A DNA stretch of 64,000 bases from UBA8401 sp041665525 (GCA_041665525.1 JBAYIS010000016.1:1-64000), one strand, 5' to 3'. Shown: positions 1 to 9,577, numbered from the stretch's first letter. A program made the numbers and translations. Notes: generated by a model not told the origin, from the sequence alone.

Positions 1-2117
1 ACATTCATGGAATGATATGCCGGATACCGTTCTGCATTGATCCTGTTTCCGTCAAAAACACCGCGCTTCAATTGCGCAGACTGCGTAAGATCGAATGGAG
101 TGTACGGCGTTCCTCCGGCAATAATCCACCGCGCGCTGAATTCCCATTCAGCATTCGGTTTGTATCCTCCCTCAGCACTGAAGATGAAACGGTTGTCGAA
201 TACGCGATTTCTCCAAACGTCATCTGCCCCCTTGTACTCTGTCCGGAAGAATGTTGCGCTGACAATGCCATATAGATCTGTCGCTAATTTCTTTTGTACC
301 GTAATCTCCACACCACGGGAACGTGCTTTGCCGTTGTTGGTAAGCGGTGCATGATTGAAATAGAGTCCGTTACGGTAAAAGATCTCATCCACCAGGAACA
401 GGGATGGATCGGACGGATCCACCGGAAAATCGTAATACTCTTTCTGATACACTTCCATACTCAATTTGGTATCTTCGCTCAACAGATGATCGACTCCGCA
501 AATGTAATGGACAGCGTACGGATCCCGAAGTGATTTGTTCGCTTCGCTTTGCGCCAGCAGTACCACCGGCATGTTCTGATAATACATTCCCGATGCGATC
601 TTGAACGATGTACGTTCGTCCAATTGATAAGCCAATGATGCGCGCGGAGATACGGTCAACCGGTTGTTGTAGGAAAAATAATCCGTCCGGGTTCCCAGTG
701 TTACCGTTACATTGTGGAGCGGGTGCACAATAGTGTTGAAAAATGCACCGAGCTTTGTTTCATTCAGATCCTTTTTGATGACGGCAAAAGCGGTTGAATC
801 GCCGACGGCATTCGTATAGGTGCCGAATGTGTTATCATACGCCGCAAAAAGCTGTTTTACCTCCACGCCGAATTCCAAAGAGAGAATTTCAGAAATCCGG
901 AGATGGTTGCTGTTCCGTAATCCGGCGGAACCTTCCGTAGAGTGGTTCTTCACGAGAGGAGCGCCGGTGTTTGTTTCAAAAAAATCTTCCCGTGCCGTGG
1001 TTGCCTGTGCACCAACGGTGGTGACGGAATAAAATCCGTTATTCCATAACGCACGCCACACAATGCCGCCGGCATTTTGATAGATATCCTGATTTCCGTA
1101 GAAGAGCATGTCGTTCTCTTCGGCAACGGTACGCGAGGGATTGTTGTGATCGTCGCCATTCAGCGTAATGAAACTGATCTTGTGTGTCGGAGAGAGATCG
1201 AATGAGAGTTTCCCCTGCAGGTCGCCGTACCGCGGTACAACGGAGGTGCCGATGTCGAACATTTTAATGACATAATCCAGATAGCTTCTTCGTACTGAGA
1301 AAAGATACGATCCATTCTCACCGACCGGACCTTCGGCAACGCCGCCAAAACCGGCAATATTTAAATCAAACTGTCCGTCGAAATTCCTTCTGTTTCCTTC
1401 GCGCAGTTTCAAATCGAGGATGGACGAGAGTTTGTCTCCGTATGTCGGAAAAAAACCTCCGGCATAAAAATTCACTTCTTCAATCAGATCCACATTCACC
1501 ATCCCAATTGGTCCACCGGTCGCGCCTTGCGTGGGAAAATGATTGATGTTCGGGATCTCGATGCCGTCCAGATAGAATGCATTTTCCAGCGGGCTGCCGC
1601 CGCGGACGATGAGACTATTGGATTGATCGTTCACTTTTGCCAGACTCGGTAGACTCATTAACACACGGCTGACGTCGCCGCCAGAACCAGGTGCACGACG
1701 GATTTCCTCCGCGCTCAAGGATGTTATGCTGACCGGCTGAGCATCTGACTGACGAAAATATCCCGCTGTTACAACCACCTGATCGGTTTCCAGCAGTTGT
1801 TCGGTAAGATTGCCGGGAAGCGGCGTTATCCTCTGTGAACGAACGATAACATCCGTTCGTGTCAAAGCTGAATATCCGATCATTCTGAACTGGACTGAAT
1901 AATTACCGACCGGCACATTTGTAATAGTGTATTTTCCATTCAAATCTGAGACGGTTCCAAACGTTGTATTCAATACCACGACATTTGCACCGATAAGCGG
2001 CGATAGTGTTGCTGCATCGAGCACGGTCCCGTCAATGGTGCCGGTCAATGGTGTTTGTGCGAACACATATAACTGGATGAAAATAATTGCGATCAGTGAT
2101 TTGTATGTTTGCATCAT
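1..2117 (-). CDS. TonB-dependent receptor, 3' end beyond the window (partial)
   Basis: Reading the minus strand from an ATG at 2117 gives one open frame that runs off the left edge, about 705 codons visible. A GGAG ribosome site lies 5 bases upstream. A signal peptide ending in YVFAQ (about residue 21) is followed by a carboxypeptidase-regulatory-like beta-sandwich (about 25-105: GTVLDAATLSPLIGANV, then DLNGKYTITNVPVGNY) and a plug domain with LIVRGGSPLENAFYLDGIEI. The rest has the aromatic alternating pattern of an outer-membrane barrel. It should import a large ligand across the outer membrane using TonB energy. No SusD partner is adjacent. The GH5 enzyme upstream on the same strand makes a glycan ligand conceivable, but that is inference. 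Confidence 0.9.
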   Translation of the reverse strand, partial: MMQTYKSLIAIIFIQLYVFAQTPLTGTIDGTVLDAATLSPLIGANVVVLNTTFGTVSDLNGKYTITNVPVGNYSVQFRMIGYSALTRTDVIVRSQRITPLPGNLTEQLLETDQVVVTAGYFRQSDAQPVSITSLSAEEIRRAPGSGGDVSRVLMSLPSLAKVNDQSNSLIVRGGSPLENAFYLDGIEIPNINHFPTQGATGGPIGMVNVDLIEEVNFYAGGFFPTYGDKLSSILDLKLREGNRRNFDGQFDLNIAGFGGVAEGPVGENGSYLFSVRRSYLDYVIKMFDIGTSVVPRYGDLQGKLSFDLSPTHKISFITLNGDDHNNPSRTVAEENDMLFYGNQDIYQNAGGIVWRALWNNGFYSVTTVGAQATTAREDFFETNTGAPLVKNHSTEGSAGLRNSNHLRISEILSLEFGVEVKQLFAAYDNTFGTYTNAVGDSTAFAVIKKDLNETKLGAFFNTIVHPLHNVTVTLGTRTDYFSYNNRLTVSPRASLAYQLDERTSFKIASGMYYQNMPVVLLAQSEANKSLRDPYAVHYICGVDHLLSEDTKLSMEVYQKEYYDFPVDPSDPSLFLVDEIFYRNGLYFNHAPLTNNGKARSRGVEITVQKKLATDLYGIVSATFFRTEYKGADDVWRNRVFDNRFIFSAEGGYKPNAEWEFSARWIIAGGTPYTPFDLTQSAQLKRGVFDGNRINAERYPAYHSMN

Positions 2118-2434
2118 TGTTTCTCCAAAATTGTTTTTTGGTATCATTTCAAGCTCCGATGTTTTTTAACGGTATAGAACATTCTCTTCTTACAAGATCA
2201 GATCGCCACGTCATGTTGCCTGCGGCGTCATTCCTCGCGATGACAACTATCAGTAGAATCCGATCGAAAGTGATAACAGTACAAAATTACTATGCGCGGG
2301 GAGTTATTTCGCTTTGACCGATGGGTTTGAACGTGGTAAGATGGTTCAATCCAATTGGAATGAACGTGCGGAACATAATACAGTGGAAATACCTCTACAA
2401 TGGCTGAAATTGATGCGAAAATACATACGGTGCA
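2118..2434. other. Intergenic region with a degenerate repeat fragment
   Basis: This 317-base gap lies between the receptor start and the GH5 stop and holds no credible gene. Around 2190-2245 it contains a 'GATCGCCACGTC...TCCTCGCGATGAC' type fragment that recurs near 48290-48340, typical of dispersed intergenic palindromic repeats. The receptor promoter must lie here or in the GH5 transcript. I could not assign promoter boxes. Confidence 0.4.
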
Positions 2435-4372
2435 TTACTTCAACAACACCATTTTACTGGTCTGCATATAATTATCCGCCTGCAGCCTGCAGAAGTAAAG
2501 ACCGCTGGAAGTGCGGGCAGTCCATTGTGCAGTGTAACTGCCCGCTTCTTTCTGTTCATCCACAAGAGTTTCTATAATCTGACCGAGCACGTTGACAATC
2601 TGCAGTGTTACGCGTGACTGTTTCGGCAGTTGATAACGAATCGTCGTGGAGGAATTAAATGGATTGGGATAGTTTTGATAGAGCTTATATTCTGTCGGAA
2701 CGGTGTTTTCAGTAACAAACACATCGGACGTCGCAGAGGCGATGTGAATATTGTCGATCCACATTTCCATTCCGGTGAGCGCAAATTGTTCCGAGACGAT
2801 TTCGAATCGATCGATGGCGCTCCAGTCGAACGCACCAATGGGACCATACCAGCCATTGTCGTATGAGCCATGTTCTGTAAAGCTCTTCAATGGAATTCGG
2901 AGTTGATGCCATACACCGTCCCACGGCACATCGGGCGAGGAAACTATTTTTCTCATTCTCCACGGGTGATCGGAAGGACCGGTCTTCGTATCGACGAATC
3001 GGATATCGAAACTAAGTCCGGGAGAACTGCTTCGCAAACGGAGATCTATTACAAATCCTTCGTTCTTCAACCGGGTAAGATCCCGGTCCGGCTTAAAATT
3101 GAACTGGATCGATTGGTACTGCGGAGCATTGGCGAAACGGATACAGAATTTTCCTTCCGCCGGGGTAACAGAAGAATAAAAATCAGTGAATTCCCCGTTG
3201 GCACCTGAAGCAATTCTGTATTCAGCATAATCGCGATAGATGGGGAATGGAAGCGAATCGGGAACGATAACAAAATCCTGTTGTTGAGGAACAACGTGTC
3301 CAAGTGCTGTAAGCAAGGGAACATTTAAATCAAACTCGAACAGTTCGTCGGTTCCGGTTTCGAATAATCCGAATCCTCCTTTATAATCCCATGTGGTCCA
3401 GGCGATACCGTTCTGCTCAAGATGTTTGCGAATCAGTTCATACCAGCGCACACGGTCTTCGTTAACACTGTTCGGCTTATAGACGCCGAACTCGCCGCAA
3501 AACAGCCGGACGTTCCTGCTGTTCTTGAAATTCACCGCAGTGTTGAGAAGATTTTTTACAGCCGCGTCAGTTCCTGTTGAAGCATAGTTGTCGTATGCAC
3601 TTTGTATCCATGTTCCAAGAAGTTCGGCAGGAAATGCCGGCATACGCGTCGCATCATATGGATATGGCATGCCGGAAAGAGGAGCAAACGAAGGATTGGT
3701 CCACGTTGCTCCCTGATGTGTGAAAATGAACGGATCGTAAAAATGGAATGTATAAATCAAATTTGTGTCAGCATACACCGGCATGGCTGAAAGGTTGTTG
3801 TATCCGTTCCAGCCCGCGGGACCCACAATGATGGAATGTTTCGTGTCGATCGTCCGGATGGAGTCGATTACCTTCTTTTGGATCGCATTCCAGATTTCGT
3901 CCGCAATATCGTGCGGCTCGTTCAGGATTTCGTAGTGGACAAGCGTGGAACGTTCTTTCATGTGCTGCGCCACCTGCTTCCATAACGGAATGAGGATTGT
4001 AGCGGAATTTGCCGAGGAAACTACCGATGCATCGAAAGTGTGATTATCTAAAATGATGTGGAGTCCTGTTTCTTCTGCCCACGTAACGGCTTCATCAAGA
4101 AAATCGAAGAAGAGAGGATCGAACGTATAATCGGGCGAGCCGTTCGTCATTCCGGTCATATTGATCGGCAGTCGGACCACATCACAGCCAAGCTGTTTAA
4201 TGTTCTCGAAATCTGTTTTGGAAAATTTGGAGAATTGTATCTGCCGTACGTTCGATGCCTGAAACCATTCGCTTATATTTACCCCGCGGAAGAATGGAGG
4301 TTCTGCTGAATACAGCAATCCGGTGAACGACAGGAAGATTGAAAAAATGACGTAGCGCTGAGTCAAGAGCAT
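2435..4372 (-). CDS. Secreted GH5-family glucanase/cellulase with type IX sorting domain
   Basis: This 645-residue protein has a signal peptide (about 1-23) followed by a GH5 TIM barrel (about 24-360). The general acid/base is Glu152 in ILNEPHD and the nucleophile is Glu294 in LFCGEFGVY; RLPINM near residue 70 is also typical. A beta-sandwich module (about 375-555) ending MEMWIDNIHI resembles carbohydrate-binding domains found on bacterial endoglucanases. The last 75 residues are a Por/type IX secretion sorting domain with NYPNPFNSSTTI and the usual SSGLYFCR and KMVLLK close. It should hydrolyse beta-linked glucan or mannan at the cell surface. An AAGGAAG site precedes the ATG. It follows the AraC gene by 45 bases on the same strand, so the two are probably cotranscribed. 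Confidence 0.92.
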   Translation of the reverse strand: MLLTQRYVIFSIFLSFTGLLYSAEPPFFRGVNISEWFQASNVRQIQFSKFSKTDFENIKQLGCDVVRLPINMTGMTNGSPDYTFDPLFFDFLDEAVTWAEETGLHIILDNHTFDASVVSSANSATILIPLWKQVAQHMKERSTLVHYEILNEPHDIADEIWNAIQKKVIDSIRTIDTKHSIIVGPAGWNGYNNLSAMPVYADTNLIYTFHFYDPFIFTHQGATWTNPSFAPLSGMPYPYDATRMPAFPAELLGTWIQSAYDNYASTGTDAAVKNLLNTAVNFKNSRNVRLFCGEFGVYKPNSVNEDRVRWYELIRKHLEQNGIAWTTWDYKGGFGLFETGTDELFEFDLNVPLLTALGHVVPQQQDFVIVPDSLPFPIYRDYAEYRIASGANGEFTDFYSSVTPAEGKFCIRFANAPQYQSIQFNFKPDRDLTRLKNEGFVIDLRLRSSSPGLSFDIRFVDTKTGPSDHPWRMRKIVSSPDVPWDGVWHQLRIPLKSFTEHGSYDNGWYGPIGAFDWSAIDRFEIVSEQFALTGMEMWIDNIHIASATSDVFVTENTVPTEYKLYQNYPNPFNSSTTIRYQLPKQSRVTLQIVNVLGQIIETLVDEQKEAGSYTAQWTARTSSGLYFCRLQADNYMQTSKMVLLK

Positions 4373-4417
4373 GAATCTACTTCCTTTAGCACAGATAACA
4401 ACCGCACTATAAAATTG

Positions 4418-5572
4418 TTATTGAAGCACACTGTTACGGTACTCTGACGGCGTTTTGCCGGTCTGTTGCTTGAACAGTGTGTTGAATGTTGCCTTGGAGT
4501 TGAATCCCGCATCGAAAGCGATGGAGAGAATCTTCAGATGCTGTTTTGCAGGATCGGCGAGTCCCTTTTTCACTTCTTCCAGCCGGTAGCCGTTCACAAA
4601 ATCATAAAAATTCTTCCCGAGTTGAGAGTTGATCACTTCGGAAAGATTGTGTGCCGAAATGGTAAGCAATTCCGCCAGTTGGGAGAGGGAGAGCGATGCA
4701 TCGGTAAACAGTTTCTTTTCTTCCATCAGCGGGATTAGCTGCTGTACGTATTGCTGCGCCATTTCGGGTGAAAGTCCGGAGCGTTCATATTTGCTGGAAG
4801 ATGGCGCTTCCTCTTCGGCAAGTTCGGATACTGCATGCATCGCTTTTTCCACATCCGGCGAAGCAAAAATCTCGGATTTCATCAAGCCGAAAACTCCCAT
4901 GGCGTAAACATATACGGCAAAAACCACCGAGACGATAACAAAGTTTGAAAGATTGATTCCATATGTCATGAGCGTGTCTTCAACTAAAAAAAGGATCCAC
5001 GCGGAGAGCATTGCCAATGTTGTATTGCGCAGCCAGCTGAGTTGCACTTGTTCGATGGAAGAAAGAACGTTTTTCAACTGTTTGTCATACCGAAGAATCT
5101 TTCGCAATCCGACAACGACATACGCTATACCCTGGATGATCAACAGCATATTGAACAGGCGCAAAAAGAGAGGGGCCGTTGATGGGGAAGCCGCGGCGGC
5201 AGAAGAGAAATCGATCAATCCGAACATGAATGTGATGATCAATCCGGATTCAAAAATGATAAAAGATGAAAAATGCAGCCAATCTTTTGATGCAAACCGT
5301 ATTTCCCGCCGTAGCAGGTATTTGGTATAGAGATATTGCAGCGGTGATGCCGTCAGCGGAATGCCGACAATTAAAAAAGCTGCGGGGACCGATTGATACA
5401 CTCCGGCATCCTGGATTAACAAGTGCACAGAGATTAGTGTGAAACAGAGGAGCAATGCTGCAAGGAATCTGTTCGCATACAGTGCGCGGTGCTTTTGAAA
5501 GATCAATAGCGCTAGTAAGAAAGAGTGCGAAGCGGCAACGATCAGCACGATATCGGAAAGATTCATTTGCAT
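4418..5572 (-). CDS. AraC-family regulator with membrane-embedded N-terminus
   Basis: The N-terminal 230 residues contain about six or seven hydrophobic segments. They are followed by a linker and a C-terminal AraC double helix-turn-helix (about 275-380; ISAHNLSEVINSQLGKNFYDF and the second helix pair FDAGFNSKATFNTLFKQQTGKTP). This architecture is common in Bacteroidota, where the membrane part is presumed to sense a signal. I chose the ATG at 5572 (MQMNLSDIV) because it places a short polar leader before the first membrane helix. An in-frame ATG at 5620 would add 16 residues and lies just beside a palindromic repeat; neither start has a clear ribosome site. As first gene before the GH5 glucanase it is the likely local regulator of that gene and possibly of the receptor. 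Confidence 0.88.
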   Translation of the reverse strand: MQMNLSDIVLIVAASHSFLLALLIFQKHRALYANRFLAALLLCFTLISVHLLIQDAGVYQSVPAAFLIVGIPLTASPLQYLYTKYLLRREIRFASKDWLHFSSFIIFESGLIITFMFGLIDFSSAAAASPSTAPLFLRLFNMLLIIQGIAYVVVGLRKILRYDKQLKNVLSSIEQVQLSWLRNTTLAMLSAWILFLVEDTLMTYGINLSNFVIVSVVFAVYVYAMGVFGLMKSEIFASPDVEKAMHAVSELAEEEAPSSSKYERSGLSPEMAQQYVQQLIPLMEEKKLFTDASLSLSQLAELLTISAHNLSEVINSQLGKNFYDFVNGYRLEEVKKGLADPAKQHLKILSIAFDAGFNSKATFNTLFKQQTGKTPSEYRNSVLQ

Positions 5573-5627
5573 AGACAAAGATAGGAGGAAATACGGGGAA
5601 GAACAATATGCAAAAACCATGTCGGGA

Positions 5628-5645
5628 GGGACGCAAGTCCGTCCC
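5628..5645. repeat. REP-like palindrome (GGGACG-N6-CGTCCC)
   Basis: The arms GGGACG and CGTCCC flank a CAAGTC loop. A closely related copy with the same 'GCAAGTCCGTCC' core occurs at 6414-6433. Both sit outside genes, which suggests a small dispersed repeat family rather than a specific operator. Confidence 0.5.
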
Positions 5646-5718
5646 GCATTTAATAATCAAAAAAGCATTACATTACAAAAAATAATCAAGCAATTTGTTA
5701 TTTCATTGGAGAATATAA

Positions 5719-6399
5719 TTGTACAAAGTAATTTTAGCAGATGCCGACGATACTATTTTTGATTTTGGAAAGTCAGAGCGACACGCGCTGGAACGCACGT
5801 TCCAGGATCTTCACAAATCGGTTGATATGGATACGCTCTTTAAACGGTATCATGCCATCAACAAGAAACTCTGGGCGGACTTGGAACTGGGATTGATCGA
5901 TAACAAAACACTCCGATTGGAACGCTTCCGTCTGCTGTTTGACGAGTTTGGACTGACGCTTCCTCCGAAAGAGTTTGGGGATCTCTATCTCCAACATCTC
6001 GGTGAGGGTGCCTATCTATTAGACGGTGCTGAAGAACTCTGCAAATATTTAAGCGAAAAGTACCGTCTTATCATCGTCACGAATGGTATCAAGGAAGTGC
6101 AGCGCTCTCGCTTTGGGCGTTCCACCATTCAGCAATATGTCTCGGGACTCGTCATCTCGGACGAGGTCGGCGCCAGCAAACCCCATCCGCTCATTTTCGA
6201 TGCTGCACTCCGTACGGCAGAGCACTCGGACAGAGAAAGTGTTCTCATGATCGGCGATTCACTCAACTCGGACATTCTTGGTGGAATAAATTACGGCATC
6301 GACACCTGCTGGGTAAACCCAAACGGATTGCCGAACACGCTCTCCAACGATCCGACGTTCCAGATCCGCACAATCGGTGAGCTGTACAATTTCTTATAA
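5719..6399 (+). CDS. HAD-superfamily phosphatase, YjjG-like (nucleotidase)
   Basis: This 226-residue protein starts at TTG 5719, with GGAG seven bases upstream. It has the HAD motifs in order: motif I LADADDTIFDF (nucleophile Asp in DADDT), motif II IIVTNG, motif III Lys in ASKPHPLIFDAA, and motif IV MIGDSLNSDILGG. The DADDT variant of motif I and the alpha-helical cap after it are those of YjjG/YfnB pyrimidine and non-canonical nucleotide 5'-phosphatases. It probably dephosphorylates damaged or excess nucleoside monophosphates in the cytoplasm. It is monocistronic between repeat-bearing gaps. Confidence 0.85.
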   Translation: MYKVILADADDTIFDFGKSERHALERTFQDLHKSVDMDTLFKRYHAINKKLWADLELGLIDNKTLRLERFRLLFDEFGLTLPPKEFGDLYLQHLGEGAYLLDGAEELCKYLSEKYRLIIVTNGIKEVQRSRFGRSTIQQYVSGLVISDEVGASKPHPLIFDAALRTAEHSDRESVLMIGDSLNSDILGGINYGIDTCWVNPNGLPNTLSNDPTFQIRTIGELYNFL

Positions 6400-6413
6400 T
6401 GTGGTTTGTGTCG

Positions 6414-6469
6414 GGACGAATGCAAGTCCGTCCACAAAGGTTAGCTAGGAACGACCTTGCGATCGTTCC
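6414..6469. repeat. Pair of REP-like palindromes
   Basis: The first palindrome has GGACG (6414-6418) and CGTCC (6429-6433). The second has GGAACGA (6448-6454) and TCGTTCC (6463-6469) around CCTTGCGA. The first matches the element at 5628-5645. They lie between the HAD gene and the next start and could fold in RNA, but there is no T-run after them. Confidence 0.5.
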
Positions 6470-6504
6470 GATAGTGTTCTTCCGTTTAAAATTCGGAGGG
6501 TGCC

Positions 6505-7608
6505 ATGAACAAAACAACAATCCTGCTCTTAGGCGGTTACGGCGGTGTCGGCCGGACGCTTGCGCCAAACCTCTTACAAGAAACAGAAACCCATCTTATC
6601 ATTGCTGGAAGGGATAAGGAAAAAGCGGACGTTGTTGCTGCAAGACTCAACCAGCAATATCCGGGTGTAAGGGTATCGTCGTGTTATGCCGATGCATCGA
6701 AACCGGAAAGTCTCGCCACTGCATTTCAGGGAGTTCAACTCGTTATCGTTCTGATCACTGTTCCCGCACTGATAAGACAGATTGCTCAATCGGCGCTTAA
6801 TGCCGAATGCGATTATTTGGACATCCTCGTCAGTGAATCGACCATCCGCGACCTAAACGAACTCGCAGCAGCCATTGCAAAGCAAAAAAGAACTTTTATT
6901 ACGCAGGGAGGATTTCATCCCGGACTGCCGGCAGTTTTTGTGCGGTATGCAGCACAGTTCTTCGACGTCTACAAGAAAGCATCCATCGGCATGGCGATGA
7001 ATGCTCGGTTCGAGCGGGCAGAACAGGCAGCGGAAATACTTCCGCTCATCACGGAATTCAACGCAGAGATCTGTCGCGACGGTTTGTGGAGAAGAGCAAC
7101 GTACAAGGATGCTGTCGAGCTGAACATGGGAAAAAAGTTTGGTAGGATGCAACTCTTCCCGATGCCGATGGAAGAATTGAAACTGGTGCAGGAACAATAC
7201 AAACTGCAGGAAACCGGCGTGTATGTTTCCGGATTCAACTGGTTTGTGGATTATCTGGTGATGCCGTTGATCTTCATTATGGATAAGATCAAAAAAGGAA
7301 TGGCAGAAAGAATACTGCTGAAGCTCTTTACGTGGGGAGTGAATACGTTTTCCTCACCGTATCAGGGAGTGGCATTCCTAAATGAAGCAGAAGGTATGAA
7401 GGATGGTAAGCGAAGAACAGTCCGCATTCTTGCAGAGCATGACGATGCCTATCTCTTCACCGCGATCCCGATCACCGCTTGCGTGAAACAATATTGTGAC
7501 GGTTCGCTTCCTTTCGGATTACATATGATGGGGCATGCAGTGGACGAACAAAAAATGTTTCGTGAGATGGAGAGGATGGGAGTGAGCATTCGGACAGAGA
7601 TCGTATAG
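6505..7608 (+). CDS. Saccharopine dehydrogenase-like NAD(P)-binding oxidoreductase
   Basis: This 367-residue protein starts at an ATG preceded by GGAGG. The N-terminus is a Rossmann fold (ILLLGGYGGVGRTLAPNL, residues about 6-23) of the saccharopine dehydrogenase NADP-binding family. It continues with DASKPESLATAFQGVQLVI and GGFHPGLPAVFVRYAA. The C-terminal half (VDYLVMPLIFIMDKIKKGM) is partly hydrophobic, as in membrane-associated members such as trans-acting enoyl reductases. Substrate is unknown and no lysine pathway gene is nearby. The 105-base gap to the HAD gene carries repeats, so cotranscription is uncertain. Confidence 0.75.
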   Translation: MNKTTILLLGGYGGVGRTLAPNLLQETETHLIIAGRDKEKADVVAARLNQQYPGVRVSSCYADASKPESLATAFQGVQLVIVLITVPALIRQIAQSALNAECDYLDILVSESTIRDLNELAAAIAKQKRTFITQGGFHPGLPAVFVRYAAQFFDVYKKASIGMAMNARFERAEQAAEILPLITEFNAEICRDGLWRRATYKDAVELNMGKKFGRMQLFPMPMEELKLVQEQYKLQETGVYVSGFNWFVDYLVMPLIFIMDKIKKGMAERILLKLFTWGVNTFSSPYQGVAFLNEAEGMKDGKRRTVRILAEHDDAYLFTAIPITACVKQYCDGSLPFGLHMMGHAVDEQKMFREMERMGVSIRTEIV

Positions 7609-7976
7609 TTCCAGTCAATAATATTTTTAGGTCCACATGCTATGCGCACTTACATTATCCTTTGTGTACATCGGGCCCTCTGCGGCGAACTCCGTTTTAC
7701 TCCTTTTCAAAAATACCAAAAGTACGGTATTGCACTCCATCTCAATAAGAGATACACTTTTTGCAATCGCGTATCGACATGATATCGCTTCTTCTATCAA
7801 TGCGGTATTTTAACAAATTGTTGTTTGAAAAAAGCATAATATGCTCGCAACTTGTGAAAAATAGTCTGCATTGGAAGAAGATACTGCAAAGCGGAACAAA
7901 TTAACGTAACTTTCTACAAGAATGCGTAGAAAAATTGAATTAACATATAATCTCTCAACTAAAATAACATTCTTTC
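7609..7976. other. AT-rich intergenic region
   Basis: This 368-base gap has no gene that I can support. Its second half becomes AT-rich like the following gene and probably carries that gene's promoter. No inverted repeat or clear promoter box stands out. Confidence 0.3.
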
Positions 7977-9440
7977 ATGAAATCAACCCATTACCTATTC
8001 AAATTAATTATCGCGATAACATTGGTTACATATTCCGCACAACCTCAGGATATCATTACTCTATACCAAGATCACCTTCCTACAACAATACTCAAGAACA
8101 ATGAATATCGGAACATGGTCGCTTTGCGATTAGAAGGAAAAGCGCAATTGCATCCCGAATTGATTTATTACAATATTGTTCAATTACAAAACCTAGTATT
8201 GAAGAGAGGAGGGTCCAAACAGCTTGACCTGAACAAATATACGTACAAAATAGAAAATGCATATTTGACAAAACGAAACGACTGGATCCGCGACCAAATT
8301 GTCCATGCTCAACCAAGCAGCGATAACTATCGCATCCTAAGTACGACAGAAAACAAAATGAATTCCCTCGTATCTGATACAGTTAAAGTATCTGCCTATA
8401 CACCCGAAGGATTGACATTCGATCGTAATCTTATGGACTATTTTGTCATTGTTTACTTACAGCGGGATACATCGATTCGGTATGATTCCACAATGGATTA
8501 TACAACACTTCGCAGAAAGATTGAGCATGGATTCCGAAAACGGTTTGATGCGTACTCTTCAATGGATAAAGTCGAACAGTATCTTCAATCCGAAACCATA
8601 ATTGACGATGTGCTACATCACTGGTATATTTTTGATGATACGGATGATGAAGGTCAATATTCCGGACACAACGCGTATGCTATAATTGAAAATGTGATAT
8701 CCAATTATTATTCGTCTGATAATCGCTCTCGCTTTGCGGTACAGGTAGGATACTCCCATTTCGGATCGACGTATAGTTTTGAGAATTCCCATGCTTTTTA
8801 CTATCCGCCGGCGGAGTTTTATCCATCCATCCCCGAAATATTCAAGAGCAATTTCATGTTTGAAACGAAAACTCATGCGGCAAGACAAGCAAAAATCTCG
8901 TTTGCGTATCGGCATGCAATTAAAGATCAAATTGAAATGTTCTCTTATATAAATGTTGAATTCATAGCTTCGCTCAGTAAGCGTAGTATGGAACTCCATC
9001 AGGAAGTATTACGCAAATATAAAATTGATGCCGTTGTTACAACGGAGACATTTGAATATACTTTTGAAGAGACTCTATTATTAAATCGTATAGTGGAAAC
9101 AATTAACGGGTATATTGTGAAAGTCAGCACTCCATTTACCGTTCTCGGTAGGTCCCTCTATTTCGAGATTGCTCTGAATACGGGCATTCTTCATTACGGT
9201 GCATCTACAGCGTATCAAAATCGATTAGATAAATATGTAGGTTATCTTATTTCACCCAGTGGACCATACCATCAATCAAAGTTGCCAATGGGCGAGGGAT
9301 CTGGAACATTTGAAAACAAAAAAACTGTTTTTGTCATTTATCCATCATTCGATATTTCCTATGAAAATGACTTTGGCTTAAAGATAACCGCAGACGTTGG
9401 CTATCGATATACTGGAATTCTCACCGGATATCAATTTTAA
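7977..9440 (+). CDS. Unknown secreted or outer-membrane protein, AT-rich
   Basis: This 487-residue protein matches no family that I recognise. A signal peptide (KLIIAITLVTYSAQPQ) is visible. Residues about 30-240 are mixed and polar. The second half alternates aromatic and polar residues (RFAVQVGYSHFG, DFGLKITADVGYRYTG) and the protein ends in Phe (GYQF), as outer-membrane barrels do. A 12-16 strand barrel at the C-terminus is therefore plausible. The gene is visibly richer in A+T than its neighbours and lacks a Shine-Dalgarno site, which may mean horizontal acquisition. It stands alone between a 368-base gap and a terminator. Confidence 0.7.
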   Translation: MKSTHYLFKLIIAITLVTYSAQPQDIITLYQDHLPTTILKNNEYRNMVALRLEGKAQLHPELIYYNIVQLQNLVLKRGGSKQLDLNKYTYKIENAYLTKRNDWIRDQIVHAQPSSDNYRILSTTENKMNSLVSDTVKVSAYTPEGLTFDRNLMDYFVIVYLQRDTSIRYDSTMDYTTLRRKIEHGFRKRFDAYSSMDKVEQYLQSETIIDDVLHHWYIFDDTDDEGQYSGHNAYAIIENVISNYYSSDNRSRFAVQVGYSHFGSTYSFENSHAFYYPPAEFYPSIPEIFKSNFMFETKTHAARQAKISFAYRHAIKDQIEMFSYINVEFIASLSKRSMELHQEVLRKYKIDAVVTTETFEYTFEETLLLNRIVETINGYIVKVSTPFTVLGRSLYFEIALNTGILHYGASTAYQNRLDKYVGYLISPSGPYHQSKLPMGEGSGTFENKKTVFVIYPSFDISYENDFGLKITADVGYRYTGILTGYQF

Positions 9441-9523
9441 TTGGATGTGTTGAAACAAGAAAGTTTACAAATTTTATATGCCGGCACTTTGATAATTCTG
9501 GATTTTTGACTGGTCAAAAATAA

Positions 9524-9556
9524 AAAACCCGTTCAGACATTATCAGAACGGGTTTT
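9524..9556 (-). terminator. Bidirectional intrinsic terminator
   Basis: Eleven-base perfect arms AAAACCCGTTC (9524-9534) and GAACGGGTTTT (9546-9556) surround an 11-base loop. On the minus strand the stem is followed by TTTTTTATTTTT, a strong terminator for typA. On the plus strand it can also end the preceding gene. Confidence 0.9.
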
Positions 9557-9577
9557 AGGTTTTAGAGCCAATAGATC

